DNA of 64,000 nucleotides from Nitrosomonas mobilis (GCF_900103035.1 NZ_FMWO01000044.1:84449-148448); one strand, 5' to 3'; shown: positions 7,916 through 16,949, numbered from the stretch's first letter. Numbers and translations: made by a program. Notes: generated by a model not told the origin, from the sequence alone.

Positions 7916-9646
7916 ATGCCGATTTTTAACTTTAAGGACAAAGAAGCACTGGGGAAGGTTGCCTCCGTCGACACTACAAATGTGATCGTAGAGGTGGAGA
8001 ACGTCGACCAACTCAAAAGATTGCAGGTTAACCATCTCGCTGTACTACAAAGCAGCAGGCCGGGACAACACCTCATCGGTCTCATTACGCAGGTGACTCG
8101 AAAGCGTGGCATCGAAGAGATTATCAATAACGGCATCAACGACCACGCTTCAGAGTTAAATCTGTGCCGTATCGCCCTGATCGGCACCATGCTGGATCGT
8201 GATGGCGAAAAGGAAAACGTGTTCCGCCGCACTCTCGAAAGCGTTCCCGAAATTGACGCGAACTGCTTCTCGCTCGAAGGCGAAAACCTCACAGCGTTCA
8301 TGCGCACCCTTTCCAGCGTCTCAGCCGACGGAAATTCCCTCACTCTCGGCAAATACACGCTGGACGAGCACGCTGTTGCCTACCTCAACGGTAACAAATT
8401 TTTCCAGCGCCACGCATTCATTGGCGGCAGCACCGGTTCAGGTAAGTCCTGGACGACAGCCAAGATCATCGAGCAAATGTCGGAGCTTTCTACAGCCAAC
8501 GCCATCGTCTTCGACCTCCATGGTGAATACTCACCACTTGTAGGACGGGGCATTCAACACTTTAAGGTCGCCGGACCAGCAGACGTTGAGGCCAAGAAAA
8601 CTATTGGCGACGGTGTGATCTACCTGCCGTACTGGCTGCTTTCGTATGAAGCGCTCGTGTCCATGTTCGTCGACCGCAGCGACCAGAATGCCCCCAACCA
8701 GGCCATGATTATGGCGCGCGAAATCAACCAGGCGAAGCAAAAGTATCTGGAGGAAAACGGTCAGCAAGATGTGTTGAAGCATTTCACCGTCGATAGTCCA
8801 GTTCCGTTTGCTCTCGATGGCCTTATGAGGCGGTTGAATGACATCAACGTCCAGATGGTTCCTGGGGCGGGTGGCAAAGAGAAGCAAGGCGATTTCTTCG
8901 GAAAACTCGCCCGAATGATTTCACGCCTTGAGAACAAAATCTCTGATAGACGCCTTGGCTTTATGTTCAACGGCGGTAGAGAGCTATTGGATTTCACCTG
9001 GCTTGAGAAATTCACCACTGCGGTGCTCGGGAGCACCAGTGAGAATAGCAAGGCCGGGATTAAGATCATTAACTTCTCGGAAGTGCCTTCTGACGTACTG
9101 CCATTGATCGTATCTCTAGTTGCGAGGGTCTCGTTCTCCGTCCAACAGTGGACACCATCGGAGCTACGTCATCCTATTGCGCTCTTGTGTGATGAGGCGC
9201 ATCTCTACATGCCTCAGCGCAACATGGCCGACTCTGCCGACGACATCTCGCTCGATATTTTCGAGCGCATTGCTAAGGAAGGTCGTAAATACGGCGTCAG
9301 CCTTGTGGTAATAAGTCAACGTCCGTCCGAAGTAAATAAGACGATGCTCAGCCAGTGTAGCAACTTCGTATCCATGAGATTGACCAACGCTGAAGATCAG
9401 GGCGTTATCAAGCGTCTACTTCCGGATAGTCTTGGCGGGTTCAGTGACATCTTGCCGACTCTCGATACAGGCGAAGCGCTTGTTGTCGGTGATGCCAGTC
9501 TGCTACCAAGCCGGATCAGAATCGACGAGCCCAAAAACAAACCAAATAGCGGTACGGTCGATTTTTGGGATGAATGGCAGAAGCCTATCAAGGATAATCG
9601 CTTGTCAACTGCCGTTGATAACTGGCGTAAGCAGAGTATTCAATAG
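7916..9646 (+). CDS. HerA-like hexameric ATPase of the SIR2-HerA system
   Basis: 576 residues. An N-terminal beta-barrel region (about 1-90) precedes a DUF87/HerA ATPase core. Walker A is GGSTGSGKSWTTAK (about residue 170), Walker B is ALLCDEAHLYMP (about 421), and a sensor-like ISQRPSEVNKTMLSQC follows. HerA proteins form hexameric DNA translocases. In the paired anti-phage system the hexamer scaffolds SIR2 and regulates its NADase, and the complex can act on DNA. GGAAG lies upstream of the start. Transposase relics follow immediately, which suggests acquisition as an island. Confidence 0.9.
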   Translation: MPIFNFKDKEALGKVASVDTTNVIVEVENVDQLKRLQVNHLAVLQSSRPGQHLIGLITQVTRKRGIEEIINNGINDHASELNLCRIALIGTMLDRDGEKENVFRRTLESVPEIDANCFSLEGENLTAFMRTLSSVSADGNSLTLGKYTLDEHAVAYLNGNKFFQRHAFIGGSTGSGKSWTTAKIIEQMSELSTANAIVFDLHGEYSPLVGRGIQHFKVAGPADVEAKKTIGDGVIYLPYWLLSYEALVSMFVDRSDQNAPNQAMIMAREINQAKQKYLEENGQQDVLKHFTVDSPVPFALDGLMRRLNDINVQMVPGAGGKEKQGDFFGKLARMISRLENKISDRRLGFMFNGGRELLDFTWLEKFTTAVLGSTSENSKAGIKIINFSEVPSDVLPLIVSLVARVSFSVQQWTPSELRHPIALLCDEAHLYMPQRNMADSADDISLDIFERIAKEGRKYGVSLVVISQRPSEVNKTMLSQCSNFVSMRLTNAEDQGVIKRLLPDSLGGFSDILPTLDTGEALVVGDASLLPSRIRIDEPKNKPNSGTVDFWDEWQKPIKDNRLSTAVDNWRKQSIQ

Positions 9647-9799
9647 AAAAGGGAAAGGGGGCGCCACCCTTTCTTATATACATACGGCGTCACCAGCAGA
9701 GCTTACCGAAATGTCGCAGGGTCTCCGTCCTTGGTGTGTCAATGGGTGATTTCATTGCTGATTTCGCTGCGTTACCTGTTGGCTGCCCATCTGCATCTG

Positions 9800-10091
9800 C
9801 TTACACCGGTATTGCAGGGTCACGGTATCAAGCATGAAGCCATTGTAACGGGAGTTCGGGCTACTGGCGTTTCACTGGATCAATACCCTGTTGGGCAATG
9901 TTAAATCTGGGATGCAAGGAACTTATCATACGATTCAATCAAAACATCTGCCACGCTATCTGGCGGAATTTGAATATCTATTTAATCAGCGGTTTACGCT
10001 CGATGCAATTGTAACCAGATTGGTTCATGCGTCAGTCCGGACGCCACCCCCGCCGGGTCGGCTGCTAAGACTGGTTGAAACTTCTTGGTAA
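9800..10091 (+). pseudogene. IS1595-family transposase, C-terminal relic
   Basis: A frame reading VLQGHGIKHEAIVTG, then after a frameshift WINTLLGNVKSGMQGTYH, RYLAEFEYLFNQRF and TPPPPGRLLRLVETSW, is the C-terminal end of an IS1595-type transposase. The N-terminal zinc ribbon and DDE residues are missing. The complementary N-terminal part of a similar transposase occurs as another relic at 23021-23512. Confidence 0.8.
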
Positions 10092-10251
10092 TCAGGTAAT
10101 GTTTTGAGTCTAGTATTGTTTAATTTTTATTAATATCTAATAATCAATTATTTATACTCGGATAACGGTTTGATTTTCCTTAGCGTATGCTTCCGTACTG
10201 CAGGACTTTAGACCCCGTAACTATGTTTGTGAGTTCTCATGTTTTTGGTAA

Positions 10252-10857
10252 TCAACGATTAACGATCGTTCTAAACGTTAAGTTTACTCTTGGTTCCTGT
10301 ACCCTTTTCGTTAGCGGTAAACGGTGCAACCAGTTAGCCTGAGTAGTTCCTTTCATGACCAACAGGCTGCCATGTTGTAACGTTATGGATACAATGTCTT
10401 TAGTGCGTTTATGCTTAAAGCTGAACTTTCGTGCAGCACCAAAACTCAGGGAGGCAATTGCGCCGTTTTTCTTTAAATCGGTTTCGCCATCGCTGTGCCA
10501 GGCCATTCCTTCCGAGCCATCGTGATACAGGTTAAGCAGGCAAGAATTAAATTTTTCACCAGTTGTTAGTTCCACTTGCGTCTTCAAATCCACTAGCTGA
10601 GGTGTCCATGGCAAGGCAGATTTAGTGGTGTTGGAATAGGTGTAGCTATAAGGTTTATCGCCATACCAGGCCACTTTCCGTTTAGTAATAATGTGCTTGC
10701 CAAAAATAACGGCCTCATCGTGCTGCCACGCAACAGTGTCCAACAGCTGTGCCAGATAAAAGTCTGCCTCCCGCCAGGACATCAACGTGCCGTAGTAGGA
10801 AACATCGCCATCCTGTGTCAATACGCTAATGGGATTTTTTAGAAGTTCGTCGAACAA
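10252..10857 (-). CDS. alkB: AlkB-family 2-oxoglutarate/Fe(II) DNA dealkylase
   Basis: 201 residues. The iron ligands are His121 and Asp123 (MAWHSDGETD) and His178 (WLHRLP). The 2-oxoglutarate-binding arginines are in EPRVNLTFR (Arg190, Arg196). AlkB enzymes oxidatively remove methyl groups from 1-methyladenine and 3-methylcytosine in DNA. The length is that of the short AlkB (ALKBH2/3-like) group rather than E. coli AlkB. It is the third gene of a minus-strand set with an Ada-like protein and another 2OG oxygenase, which supports an alkylation-repair role. Confidence 0.92.
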   Translation of the reverse strand: MFDELLKNPISVLTQDGDVSYYGTLMSWREADFYLAQLLDTVAWQHDEAVIFGKHIITKRKVAWYGDKPYSYTYSNTTKSALPWTPQLVDLKTQVELTTGEKFNSCLLNLYHDGSEGMAWHSDGETDLKKNGAIASLSFGAARKFSFKHKRTKDIVSITLQHGSLLVMKGTTQANWLHRLPLTKRVQEPRVNLTFRTIVNR

Positions 10858-10922
10858 ATCTCGCTCTGCTGATAAATGACCTTAGCTTCTGGTCGCTAAT
10901 ATCACGATGATTCAATACACCG

Positions 10923-11636
10923 TTAACTGGTTGCATCATGAAAAATGACACCTAATGTATGCCGTTGACCGCTGTGTACTTCACTCACGCCATGCTTCAT
11001 GGGTGCCCGATAATATCCCCTGGTTCCCTTCACTGGCCTGAAGTACGTGGTAAAAATCACCATGTCTCCCAGCTTTAAATTTACCACTATGGCTTTCGAC
11101 TGAGCCCGTGGTGTTTGCTGCGTTAAAACAAGCTCGCCGCCGCTGAAATCTGTCGTCGGGTCATTCAGTAAAAATACCGCTTGCATGGGAAAGTAAACTT
11201 CGCCGTACAAATCCTGATGCAAGGTATTAAAATCACCCCGTCCGTATTTAAGAATTAATGGCGTTGGTTTCAGTTGCTGGTTAGCTTTGCACTCGGCAAG
11301 CAAGCCCTGATATGTCAATGGAAATTGTTTGTCGATTTCCAGTTGGTTCATCCATAGATTGGCAATCGGAACCAACTTTGGGTACACCGTTTCTCGTATT
11401 CGCTGAATAATGTCTGGCAGTAGATAAGCAAAGTATTTATATTCACCTCGCCCAAAACGATATCGCTCCATTACAACCGTTTTACGGTATGCCGTTGAAT
11501 TGTCATATTGATCGATAAAATGTTGACAATGGCCTTTGGAAAAAACGCCGGGCACAATGGCATAACCCTTGTTATGCATCGCCTCGCTAACCCTTACCCA
11601 GTCAATGGATTCCAGTTTATTTTGCACATCGAGCAT
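10923..11636 (-). CDS. 2OG-Fe(II) oxygenase of the alkylation-response operon
   Basis: 237 residues. A double-stranded beta-helix is indicated by His140-Gln-Asp142 in NTLHQDLYGE, a distal His near 215 (PMKHGVSEV) and Arg225 in GQRHTLGVIFHDA. These are the iron and 2-oxoglutarate ligands expected of a prolyl-4-hydroxylase-like enzyme. It starts three bases after the stop of the Ada-like gene and is followed by alkB, so it is probably co-induced by alkylation damage. Proteins of this type are often neighbours of ada; the substrate is not established. Intact. Confidence 0.8.
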   Translation of the reverse strand: MLDVQNKLESIDWVRVSEAMHNKGYAIVPGVFSKGHCQHFIDQYDNSTAYRKTVVMERYRFGRGEYKYFAYLLPDIIQRIRETVYPKLVPIANLWMNQLEIDKQFPLTYQGLLAECKANQQLKPTPLILKYGRGDFNTLHQDLYGEVYFPMQAVFLLNDPTTDFSGGELVLTQQTPRAQSKAIVVNLKLGDMVIFTTYFRPVKGTRGYYRAPMKHGVSEVHSGQRHTLGVIFHDATS

Positions 11637-11639
11637 GTG

Positions 11640-12512
11640 TTATTCACTCGCCCTTACTGCTTCCAACCTGGCGGCTTCCCAACCAATCAAAACCGATTTC
11701 CGCGTGGTACCCCAGCGGTATCCGCCCAGACGCCCACTGGATTGTATAACTCGGTGACAGGGAATAAGAAAAGCGACCGGATTACTGCCAATAGCGCTGC
11801 CAACGGCTCTAAACGCTTTCGGCTTATTGATTTTTCCAGCCAGATTGCCGTACGTAGTTAATCCACCTTCGGGAATAGTTAGCAAACTTTCCCAAACCTT
11901 CAGCTGAAAAGATGTGCCACTAAGATGCAGTTTAATTTGGTTCATCTGGCGCCAGTCCTTTTGAAAAATAAGCAACGCGTCCTGCTGCAACCGGTCCATG
12001 ACTTGACGGTATATTGCGTTCGGGAAGCGTGATTTTAAATCAGATAACGCTTGTTCTTCATTCTCCTCAAAAAACAGATGACAGATGCCCTTTGTGGTTG
12101 ATGCCACAATCAACTTGCCGAAAGGACTGTTGGCAAAAGAGTAGTTAATATTCAGCTGCTCTCCGCCATTTTTAAATTCTCCCGGCGTCATTCCCTCAAT
12201 CGAGACAAACAGATCGTGCAGGCGACCAGTGCCGGATAACCCGGTTGCGTACGCAGTATCAAGCAATGTCGACTGCTCATTACTTATTAGCTGCTTGGCA
12301 TAGCCAAGACTTAGGTATTGGACAAATTTCTTGGGACTGATTCCTGCCCAATCCGAGAACAGCCGTTGGAAATGAAAGGGACTCATATTTACTTCGGCAG
12401 CCACCTGATCCAACGACGGCTGCTCTTTGAAGTGCCGCTGAAGATAGTCAATTGCATTCGCCATTCGATAGTATGTCTTACTATCCTGAATAACTTCATC
12501 TTGAGTTGTCAT
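11640..12512 (-). CDS. Ada-like AraC regulator fused to O6-methylguanine-DNA methyltransferase
   Basis: 290 residues. The N-terminal third is an AraC helix-turn-helix pair (DYLQRHFKEQPSLDQVAAEVNMSPFHFQRLF). The C-terminal half is an Ogt/MGMT domain with the methyl-accepting Cys252 in FLIPCHRVIQSSG. The zinc-containing N-terminal Ada domain that senses methylphosphotriesters is absent, so induction must work through the MGMT cysteine or another signal. It leads a minus-strand operon with two 2OG-Fe(II) oxygenases, the second being AlkB. Likely role: direct reversal and control of the alkylation response. Confidence 0.9.
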   Translation of the reverse strand: MTTQDEVIQDSKTYYRMANAIDYLQRHFKEQPSLDQVAAEVNMSPFHFQRLFSDWAGISPKKFVQYLSLGYAKQLISNEQSTLLDTAYATGLSGTGRLHDLFVSIEGMTPGEFKNGGEQLNINYSFANSPFGKLIVASTTKGICHLFFEENEEQALSDLKSRFPNAIYRQVMDRLQQDALLIFQKDWRQMNQIKLHLSGTSFQLKVWESLLTIPEGGLTTYGNLAGKINKPKAFRAVGSAIGSNPVAFLIPCHRVIQSSGRLGGYRWGTTRKSVLIGWEAARLEAVRASE

Positions 12513-12530
12513 AATAGACTCACCCTAATT

Positions 12531-12790
12531 CTAAAAATCAGATTTTACAGATCGATATACCGCTGGTAGTGTGATCTTTTCAGGTGTCGCGATACGTTTT
12601 AGCGCATGCATATGCTTAATAAATATCCGTACTTTGGTAGAATCACCAAATTCCTTGGTCATGGCTATATCCATAGCACCGGGTAACAAGGCGTTCACTC
12701 GAATACCATTTTTTGGCGTGTCACCGCAATCACTTTAGCGCGCTCGTGTCGGTAACGGTAGCAATCTTGTCATTTAACATTCCAGTTGCT
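12531..12790 (-). pseudogene. Short-chain dehydrogenase relic
   Basis: The minus strand reads NGIRVNALLPGAMDIAMTKEFGD, then IKHMHALKRIATPEKI, up to a stop at 12531. This is the C-terminal region of a short-chain dehydrogenase/reductase. Upstream, a MLNDKIATVTDTSA-like N-terminus near 12745-12785 runs almost directly into it, so most of the gene, including the catalytic Tyr-Lys region, is deleted. Confidence 0.7.
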
Positions 12791-13282
12791 GCGCCCGCAT
12801 TTACGCTGAACCAGAGAACACTTTATTGAACAGCGCTGCATAGATCGACCCGTTTCTTGCTGAATTCACTCAATGGATAAGAAAGACAGGGCTCATATGA
12901 AAAGAGCGTGATTATGGCCTTAGCCGACGAGAGCATACTGGGTCTCATGCAGCGCCATTATTTTTATGATCGATGAGCTCAATACTACTGAATTGATAGG
13001 TCATTTTATGCAAGACTTTAATTTTATTGGCTAAGTCATCGTTAAGTAGTAATCTACACTGTTCTTATATGAGTCAATAAGATAGAGTCTGCAATGAAAA
13101 CTAAAGAATTCCAGCTATCAACGGCAAAGCTTGAAAGAGTGACGCCACACCAGAGAAAGGAGTTATTGTCAAATCTAGTGTATAGAGAATCAAGTGGCCA
13201 CCTGTTTTTGACCTCCATTTTGTTTAATACCGTTAACGAATTTGATACTCTGCACAACATCTGCTAACAAATTTATAGCGCC
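12791..13282. other. Gene-free stretch between relics
   Basis: No frame with a recognisable family or good start signal is visible on either strand. It lies between an SDR relic and an IS256 relic and is probably decayed DNA. Confidence 0.45.
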
Positions 13283-13450
13283 TTAGTCGTACCATTTCTT
13301 CTGCGCCACTTCCATCAGTTTGAACGCCATTGTCAAAGTAGTCGTCCGGTTTCCACAGTTTTTGGTTCTGGCTGTTCTCGGCCGGACAGTTGCAAAGACG
13401 GATTCGACTGGATTGGTTGTTTTAATGTGTTGCCAGTTTTGCGCGTCAAT
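13283..13450 (-). pseudogene. IS256-family transposase, C-terminal relic
   Basis: The minus strand reads QNWQHIKTTNPVESVFATVR, RTARTKNCGNRTTTLTMAFKL and a KKWYD end. This is the C-terminal tail of an IS256 (mutator-type) transposase. The rest is absent, replaced at about 13450-13480 by an ABC ATPase fragment on the other strand. Confidence 0.78.
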
Positions 13451-13467
13451 AAACGAATCGTTTGTCT

Positions 13468-13768
13468 GGCGGCCAGCAGCAACGGGTAGCGATTGCGCGG
13501 GCTTTGGTGACGCGGCCCTGCGTTGGTGTTTACCGATGAGCCTACCGGTAATCTGGATACGCACACGGCGAATGAGGTGTTTAGTTTATTTGAGCGTTTT
13601 AACGTTGAACATCAATGTGCGATTGAGATTGTGACGCATGATCCGCGCTTGAGTGCACGCTGCCCGCGGACCATTGGTTTGACCGATAGCCGTGTTGTTT
13701 ATGACGACGCCTCTGCCGATTTACCCAGTTTGCTTACTTTGGGTCGCCAGCTGACTATAAAACTGTGA
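13468..13768 (+). pseudogene. ABC transporter ATPase (LolD/MacB type), C-terminal relic
   Basis: The frame opens [16 protein letters not shown], the end of an ABC signature region. A one-base insertion near 13518-13522 shifts it into [19 protein letters not shown] (Walker B) and then [15 protein letters not shown]. The gene lacks its Walker A half and is frameshifted, so it is non-functional. TDEPTGNLD is typical of the LolD/MacB/FtsE subgroup. Confidence 0.8.
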
Positions 13769-13830
13769 GCGCAGGCGGCCCGTCTCCAACGTTTGCTTGG
13801 CATCGTGTACCGTTAAATGGCACTTTTGCA

Positions 13831-13848
13831 CTTAATGCGACAGAACCA
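13831..13848 (+). repeat. Solitary IS6-type terminal inverted repeat
   Basis: CTTAATGCGACAGAACCA is identical over 18 bases to 24901-24918, where it lies at the outer end of an IS6-family relic. Here no transposase adjoins it. It appears to be a scar of a lost or rearranged copy. Confidence 0.6.
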
Positions 13849-13871
13849 ATAAATTTACAGGCCTATTATTA

Positions 13872-15260
13872 ATGAGAAAATTAGCACGTATATTGCTTGT
13901 TTTATTTGTTATTTCAACACTCTCGGGTTGCTTGTCGCCTATTGTGTTAAACCGGGCAGTCGAAGTTTATGACGACGCTGCTATCCGTGCAGAATCTAAG
14001 CAACTTTTGATTAATATTGTTCGCGCCCGGCATCATGAGCCGTTGCATTTCACAAGGGTTTCAAATATTGCAGCCACTTTCAGTTTTAGTGCGAATGCAG
14101 GGGCAACTCCTGCGCTGACAGGAGATAGTGGTAGTCTGTTGGCACCAATATTTGGAGGGGGCGTTTCAGAAAATCCTACTTTCAGCATTGATCCAATTTC
14201 AGGAGAAGAATTTACGAAACGACTCCTGACCCCATTCAGTCAACATAAGTTGACCTTGTTACTTCGTCAGCACTTTGATGTTGACCTTATGTTGCGGATG
14301 ATGGCGCAGGAACTGCGCTTGTATCACACGGAACAAAAAACTGCTATTCGCAATAATCCAGGATCTGGGGAGCGAGGTCACCAGCGGCGCTTGCGCCATG
14401 GCTCAAAACAGAGACCTGTTTCTCCAAATATCTTGGATACAAAAAACCAGGATATCTATTATCAACTTCCCGGCATTCAATTGACCCAAGAGCAGAAGCA
14501 TCGCCAACGCAACCGGCAGCGCGCACATTTGCAACAAATCACCTATCATAATAGCCCATCAGATCAAGATGGTTACGAGATGTTTCGTCGTGTCGCGCTC
14601 CATCTCTCAGCCATTCAAGATCAGAAAAAACTGTATGCTGAACCGTTGACACTTGAGCGCAACTGGACTATACCTGCTGGTGCGGTTTCGACGGAAGGAC
14701 TGTTTCAGGCCATAGAAAACGATTTTAGTGTGAATTACGACCAGCAAAAAGGCACGTATACGCTTAGCAAACAATTGTTGGGCCCTATTCTCATCACAAA
14801 CTATGATCCAGATATACTCTGTTGTGAAGAGCGCGCAGAGTTATACGACTTGATCAATCCCTGGATAGAAAATGATGTCGCTTTCGATATCAGACCAGGC
14901 TATCCTGGCGGTGAATGGCCAATAAGAGGCTCTTTCCGACTCAGAAGTTTCCATACAATTCTCAACTTTATCTCTCATTCTCTGAGTGAAGAAGCAGAAT
15001 ATTACGTTGAGAAAGATCCGCGCACACCACCCATTGCCAGAGATGAGAATCCCAGCCATACCTTAGGGCTTATCATCGCAGATAAACTCCCGCCCGATGT
15101 TAATCTGTCCACTTATTTACATGGAAAATATTACGCAGTGGATACAACAGGGTCGCATTCCCACTGGAATCTTAATGCATTCCAATTACTCTACATCCTA
15201 TTCAGATTGACGATCACTGACGCAAAATCTCTCGGTTTACCTATTACTATTTCCAAGTAA
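13872..15260 (+). CDS. Uncharacterised outer-surface or periplasmic lipoprotein
   Basis: 462 residues. A lipoprotein signal peptide ends in LSGC with Cys20 as the lipidation site. I do not recognise a domain of known function. The region around residues 24-150 (NRAVEVYDDAAIRAESKQLLINIVRARHHEP, then VSNIAATF and EEFTKRLLTPF) and that from about 230 onward look like a well-folded conserved protein. Residues about 160-225 differ: they are rich in Gln, Arg and His and of low complexity, as if extra sequence had been inserted in frame. It stands alone, downstream of relics, with an IS6-type end just upstream. Location by signal peptide; function unknown. Confidence 0.75.
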   Translation: MRKLARILLVLFVISTLSGCLSPIVLNRAVEVYDDAAIRAESKQLLINIVRARHHEPLHFTRVSNIAATFSFSANAGATPALTGDSGSLLAPIFGGGVSENPTFSIDPISGEEFTKRLLTPFSQHKLTLLLRQHFDVDLMLRMMAQELRLYHTEQKTAIRNNPGSGERGHQRRLRHGSKQRPVSPNILDTKNQDIYYQLPGIQLTQEQKHRQRNRQRAHLQQITYHNSPSDQDGYEMFRRVALHLSAIQDQKKLYAEPLTLERNWTIPAGAVSTEGLFQAIENDFSVNYDQQKGTYTLSKQLLGPILITNYDPDILCCEERAELYDLINPWIENDVAFDIRPGYPGGEWPIRGSFRLRSFHTILNFISHSLSEEAEYYVEKDPRTPPIARDENPSHTLGLIIADKLPPDVNLSTYLHGKYYAVDTTGSHSHWNLNAFQLLYILFRLTITDAKSLGLPITISK

Positions 15261-15418
15261 TTTTTTCAAAATAAATCGTAGTTGACTATTTTTGAGTTCA
15301 TCAGGCAATTTTTCTTAAATGAAATTAATGAGCGATTTGAATGAAAAACACCTAACGCGAAAGAGCCTTTCACTACGCTCCATTTCTAGACATTCATGCG
15401 GCGCGTCAGGAGATCACC

Positions 15419-15787
15419 ATGCGAACTAGCTTTTCCAAACAGATAAAGCCCTATATTGAGGCAGAGCTTAACAAAGCGGCCTCGGCCAGATCGGCAAGTT
15501 ACTATGACGAGGAGTTTTCCCACCTGGAACGAGCGCATGTTCTCGGACAAGAATCAACTTATTGGCACGTCAAAGTGCATGTATTAATGTTGGCGTGGGC
15601 TGTTCGTAACCATGCCATTAAAGAATCGCTCGGGCAGGTTGTACGTACTATTGGTGCCGCGACGGTAACTGTACTGGGATTGATCCCATTGGGCAATACT
15701 GGTGGCAGCAATGTCAACCCATTTAAGAAAATGCCGATTGATCCGGAACTTGCCGCGCTCATTCACAAAGCCAAGGACGGGACATAG
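15419..15787 (+). CDS. DUF3703 family protein
   Basis: 122 residues with AGGAG six bases before the ATG. The pattern IKPYIEAELNKA, HLERAHVLGQESTYWHVKVH, RTIGAAT and LGNTGGSNVNPFKKMPI is that of the DUF3703 family. One hydrophobic stretch is present near residue 80-97. Family members frequently lie close to metal- or mercury-resistance genes. The iron/peroxide genes just downstream fit that tendency, but no activity is known. Confidence 0.85.
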   Translation: MRTSFSKQIKPYIEAELNKAASARSASYYDEEFSHLERAHVLGQESTYWHVKVHVLMLAWAVRNHAIKESLGQVVRTIGAATVTVLGLIPLGNTGGSNVNPFKKMPIDPELAALIHKAKDGT

Positions 15788-16031
15788 CCAGGCGGTCATT
15801 GGAACCAGATAAAAATAAGACTTAAGCAGACATATTTTTTAATAAATTAAGTTAGTTGACATATTGGCAATATCTGTTTCCAACCCAGGCTGGGTGAAAA
15901 CACCGAGAGTATTACAAATCATCGGCATGTAAAATGCTCGGCTAGCGGTGAAATTGTCACTTACCGAGGTAAGCTCAACACACGCATTACCAGGGAAAAA
16001 GTAGGTACACTGCACAAACTGAGTTATAACT
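15788..16031. other. Gene-free stretch with a possible relic frame
   Basis: A short plus-strand frame at about 15932-16032 (ASGEIVTYRGKLNTRITREKV) is open to a stop but has no start or recognised family. It may be the tail of a lost gene. Structured DNA follows. Confidence 0.35.
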
Positions 16032-16157
16032 AAATCTAGTTAGTGTTTGAGCGGTTGAAAACTGGAGCAGGTGGGTTTATCCCAGTAAGGAACGCAGGAT
16101 AAGCTGTCACACATATTTAGCGACTATACCCACCTGCAGATTTTATAAACTAGATTT
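16032..16157. repeat. Nested inverted-repeat structure (126 bp)
   Basis: Three stems nest or follow inside one another: AAATCTAGTT/AACTAGATTT (16032-16041 with 16148-16157), GCAGGTGGGT/ACCCACCTGC (16067-16076 with 16128-16137) and TTATCC/GGATAA (16077-16082 with 16097-16102). The set would fold into a long imperfect hairpin on either strand. It lies between DUF3703 and the convergent ferritin gene. It may be a structured RNA, a terminator region or a mobile-element end. Confidence 0.6.
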
Positions 16158-16232
16158 GATCTAGCATCTTTTTAGGTCAGTGTTAATGGGTCGACTTCCT
16201 CACTATTCTGTGAAAAATAAATAAACTCTTTA

Positions 16233-16814
16233 CTAATCTTCCCGTTCACCCAGTTGCCTATCAATCATCAGCAATCCAGGAGCAGAATCTCCTATCATAT
16301 TCAGTTGATCGACAACTAATTTAGTCGACATCAACTCCTCGACCTGCTCTGCCACAAAAAATTGTAGATAATTATGCGTTGCAGCATCTTCTACCTGGCC
16401 CGTTAATTTTATCAAGCGATTAATCATTTCCGTAACCTTCTGCTCATGTAGGTAAGCATCTTGAAATGCAGCCAAAGGGGACTCCCAATTACTAGGGGGC
16501 GCCTTGATGCCTGTTAGGACAACGCGACCGTCACGATCATGAATATAATCAAAGAATTTTATGGCGTGCTCAGTTTCTTCCTTTGCTTGCAAGCGCATCC
16601 AATGGGCGGCTCCGACCAAGCTTTTTGATTCAAAATAAGCAGCCATGGAAAGATATAAGTATGCAGCATGTAATTCTGCATTAATCTGCTCATTTAAGGC
16701 TTTCTGCATTTTGCTATCCAGCTTTCCTACCTGGCTGGCCTCTTGCGCTTGAGCCGAAAAAATAAAAGCAACTAATAAAAAAATAGTACTCATAAATCTT
16801 AGTTTTTGCATCAT
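16233..16814 (-). CDS. Ferritin with an N-terminal export signal
   Basis: 193 residues. A Sec signal peptide (residues 1-23, KLRFMSTIFLLVAFIFSAQAQ, cleavage after AQA) precedes a ferritin domain with NEQINAELHAAYLYLSMAAYFE, the ferroxidase motif KEETEHAIKFFDYI and FFVAEQVEELMS. Bacterial non-heme ferritins normally work in the cytoplasm, so an exported one would oxidise and store iron in the periplasm. It is divergent from an ArsR-type regulator, a His-rich periplasmic protein and a diheme peroxidase, which suggests a shared iron/peroxide role. Initial Met could be either of two adjacent codons. Confidence 0.88.
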   Translation of the reverse strand: MMQKLRFMSTIFLLVAFIFSAQAQEASQVGKLDSKMQKALNEQINAELHAAYLYLSMAAYFESKSLVGAAHWMRLQAKEETEHAIKFFDYIHDRDGRVVLTGIKAPPSNWESPLAAFQDAYLHEQKVTEMINRLIKLTGQVEDAATHNYLQFFVAEQVEELMSTKLVVDQLNMIGDSAPGLLMIDRQLGERED

Positions 16815-16949
16815 GACCCCTTAGAGTTAGTTAACCGATTGTTAAAAATTAAGAAATTTTAATTCTATCCATTTATCTTATGTCAAAGCTTAGCAATTTG
16901 TTCAGTCTGGATAATAAAAAAGCACTGACGCTTACGTAGCATAAGCTGC

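Noticed and set aside
16032..16157. Integron attC site
   Set aside because: The structure has nested stems, but no RYYYAAC or GTTRRRY core pair at its outer ends and no integrase gene in the window.
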